64,000 bases of DNA from an uncultured delta proteobacterium. GTDB lineage: Bacteria > Desulfobacterota > Desulfovibrionia > Desulfovibrionales > Desulfovibrionaceae. The translations under genes were made by a program, and so were the position numbers. Below are positions 63,306 through 64,000 of this stretch, in pieces. Location: NCBI GenBank assembly GCA_900079685.1, contig LT599018.1:1696970-1760969 (forward strand), given 5' to 3'. The notes under the pieces are model-generated. The model made no database searches. It had not been told where the DNA came from and was given only the letters and a program-made list of their open reading frames with translations. The first letter of the stretch is position 1, and each line of letters starts with the position of its first letter.

Positions 63306-64000
63306 TTACTTCTTGGTCGTCTTCATCAGGCTGGCGATGTGCTTGGCGGAGTCGCCCTCTTTCTTGAAAGCCTCAAGGGCCGCCTGCGTGGGGAGCCACT
63401 CGGGAGTGAAGCCGTCTGCCAGCATGGCCTTCTGGAATTCCTGGGTGGCCACCACTTTCTCGATGACGCCGCGGATGGCGGCGAGGGTGGCCTCCGGGGT
63501 TTCCTTGGGGGCGAACACGAAACAGCGCAGGTTGTACGTGCCTTTGTAGCCCTGGTCCGTCCAGGACTTCACCGTCTGGCCGCCCACGGTGATGTCGCCC
63601 TTGCCGCTGTGGCCCAGCATCCGTACCTTGCCGCTGGCCACATATTCGGGGAAGGCGTTCGTCTGGGCGATGGCGATGTTGGAGTGGCCGCCCACCAGGG
63701 ACACCAAGCTGTCGCCGTCGCCCTTGGTGATGCTGGGGATGATGTCCGTGCCGGCAATGCCCGCCGCCTCATAGAACACGTAGGAGGCAAAGTGCGTGTT
63801 GCCGCCCAGGCCCGCCCAGGTCCAGCTGTAGGTGCCGGGTTTGGCTTTGATGTCCGCTACCAGCTCGTCCAGGGTTTTCCAGGGGCTGTCGGCCCGCACG
63901 CCGATGGCCAGCGGGGTGGAGTACAATTGCCCGATCATCGCGAAGTCGTCATAGGAAAATTTCTGCTTGCCCAACGCGTAGTTGTTAATCATGGCGTTGT
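63306..64000 (-). CDS. tctC: Tripartite tricarboxylate transporter solute-binding protein (TctC/Bug family), partial
   Basis: C-terminal about 231 residues of a protein of about 320; the N-terminus and signal peptide lie beyond the right edge. Bug features: TYSWTWAGLGGNTHFASYVFYEAAG (ligand loop) and SLVGGHSNIAIAQTNAFPEYVASGKVR. It binds an organic acid in the periplasm for TctAB. The open frame continues to the edge without a start in clear context. Confidence 0.93.
   Translation of the reverse strand, partial: NAMINNYALGKQKFSYDDFAMIGQLYSTPLAIGVRADSPWKTLDELVADIKAKPGTYSWTWAGLGGNTHFASYVFYEAAGIAGTDIIPSITKGDGDSLVSLVGGHSNIAIAQTNAFPEYVASGKVRMLGHSGKGDITVGGQTVKSWTDQGYKGTYNLRCFVFAPKETPEATLAAIRGVIEKVVATQEFQKAMLADGFTPEWLPTQAALEAFKKEGDSAKHIASLMKTTKK

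Overview
The window is GC-rich, densely coded DNA from a proteobacterium. The best guess is a sulfate- or sulfite-reducing member of the Desulfovibrionaceae: it has a Desulfovibrio gigas-type single-cluster ferredoxin, a cytochrome c553-like monohaem protein, several TRAP and TTT organic-acid transporters, many two-component and sigma-54 regulators, and long hairpins 3' of genes. This is inference; no rRNA is present.

1-25050 is mostly core genome: rpsA, two coupled Hpt phosphotransfer proteins, lepA, lepB, an autotransporter-like surface protein, a periplasmic asparaginase, a ComM/YifB ATPase, two DedA paralogues, folD, leuB, a TRAP transporter (dctPQM), eno, coaX, a ferredoxin, a hybrid histidine kinase and a divergent FIST-domain sensor. 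25119-25282 holds a 5' tRNA-Leu remnant beside an intact tRNA-Leu(CAG).

25559-38372 looks like one catabolic unit. A sigma-54 activator and an opposed MFS exporter/importer precede a nine-gene run: a CMD-family protein, a CaiB-type CoA-transferase, a DUF35 protein, a thiolase, TRAP dctPQM, a family I CoA-transferase and an iron alcohol dehydrogenase. A candidate -24/-12 promoter (29325-29340) and an AT-rich inverted repeat lie upstream. The substrate is unknown. The likely scheme is uptake, CoA activation, thiolytic cleavage and reduction of an aldehyde or ketone.

38464-47246 has tag, ribB under an FMN riboswitch, a small hypothetical protein, a queD-msrB-thioesterase operon, an Asp-nucleophile alpha/beta hydrolase, a ZraSR-like two-component pair, and a membrane protein next to a cytochrome c.

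47590-59919 is an integrative element of about 12.3 kb inserted at the 3' end of tRNA-Ser(GCT). It is bounded by a 15-bp direct repeat (47659-47673 and 59905-59919). It carries a P4-type integrase, two identical ISL3-family insertion sequences in opposite orientation, an AlpA-like regulator, replication-type genes, a truncated MobV relaxase abutting a broken second integrase, an HUH-like Rep, an iteron-like region, accessory hypothetical genes and a RelE/HigB-type toxin-antitoxin pair. The two insertion sequences have exchanged target-site duplications: the DNA between them was inverted, splitting a 319-codon gene that can be rebuilt in frame on paper.

59934-64000 returns to the chromosome with the displaced tRNA terminator, an Ldh2-type dehydrogenase and a tctCBA tripartite tricarboxylate transporter, the binding protein running off the right edge.
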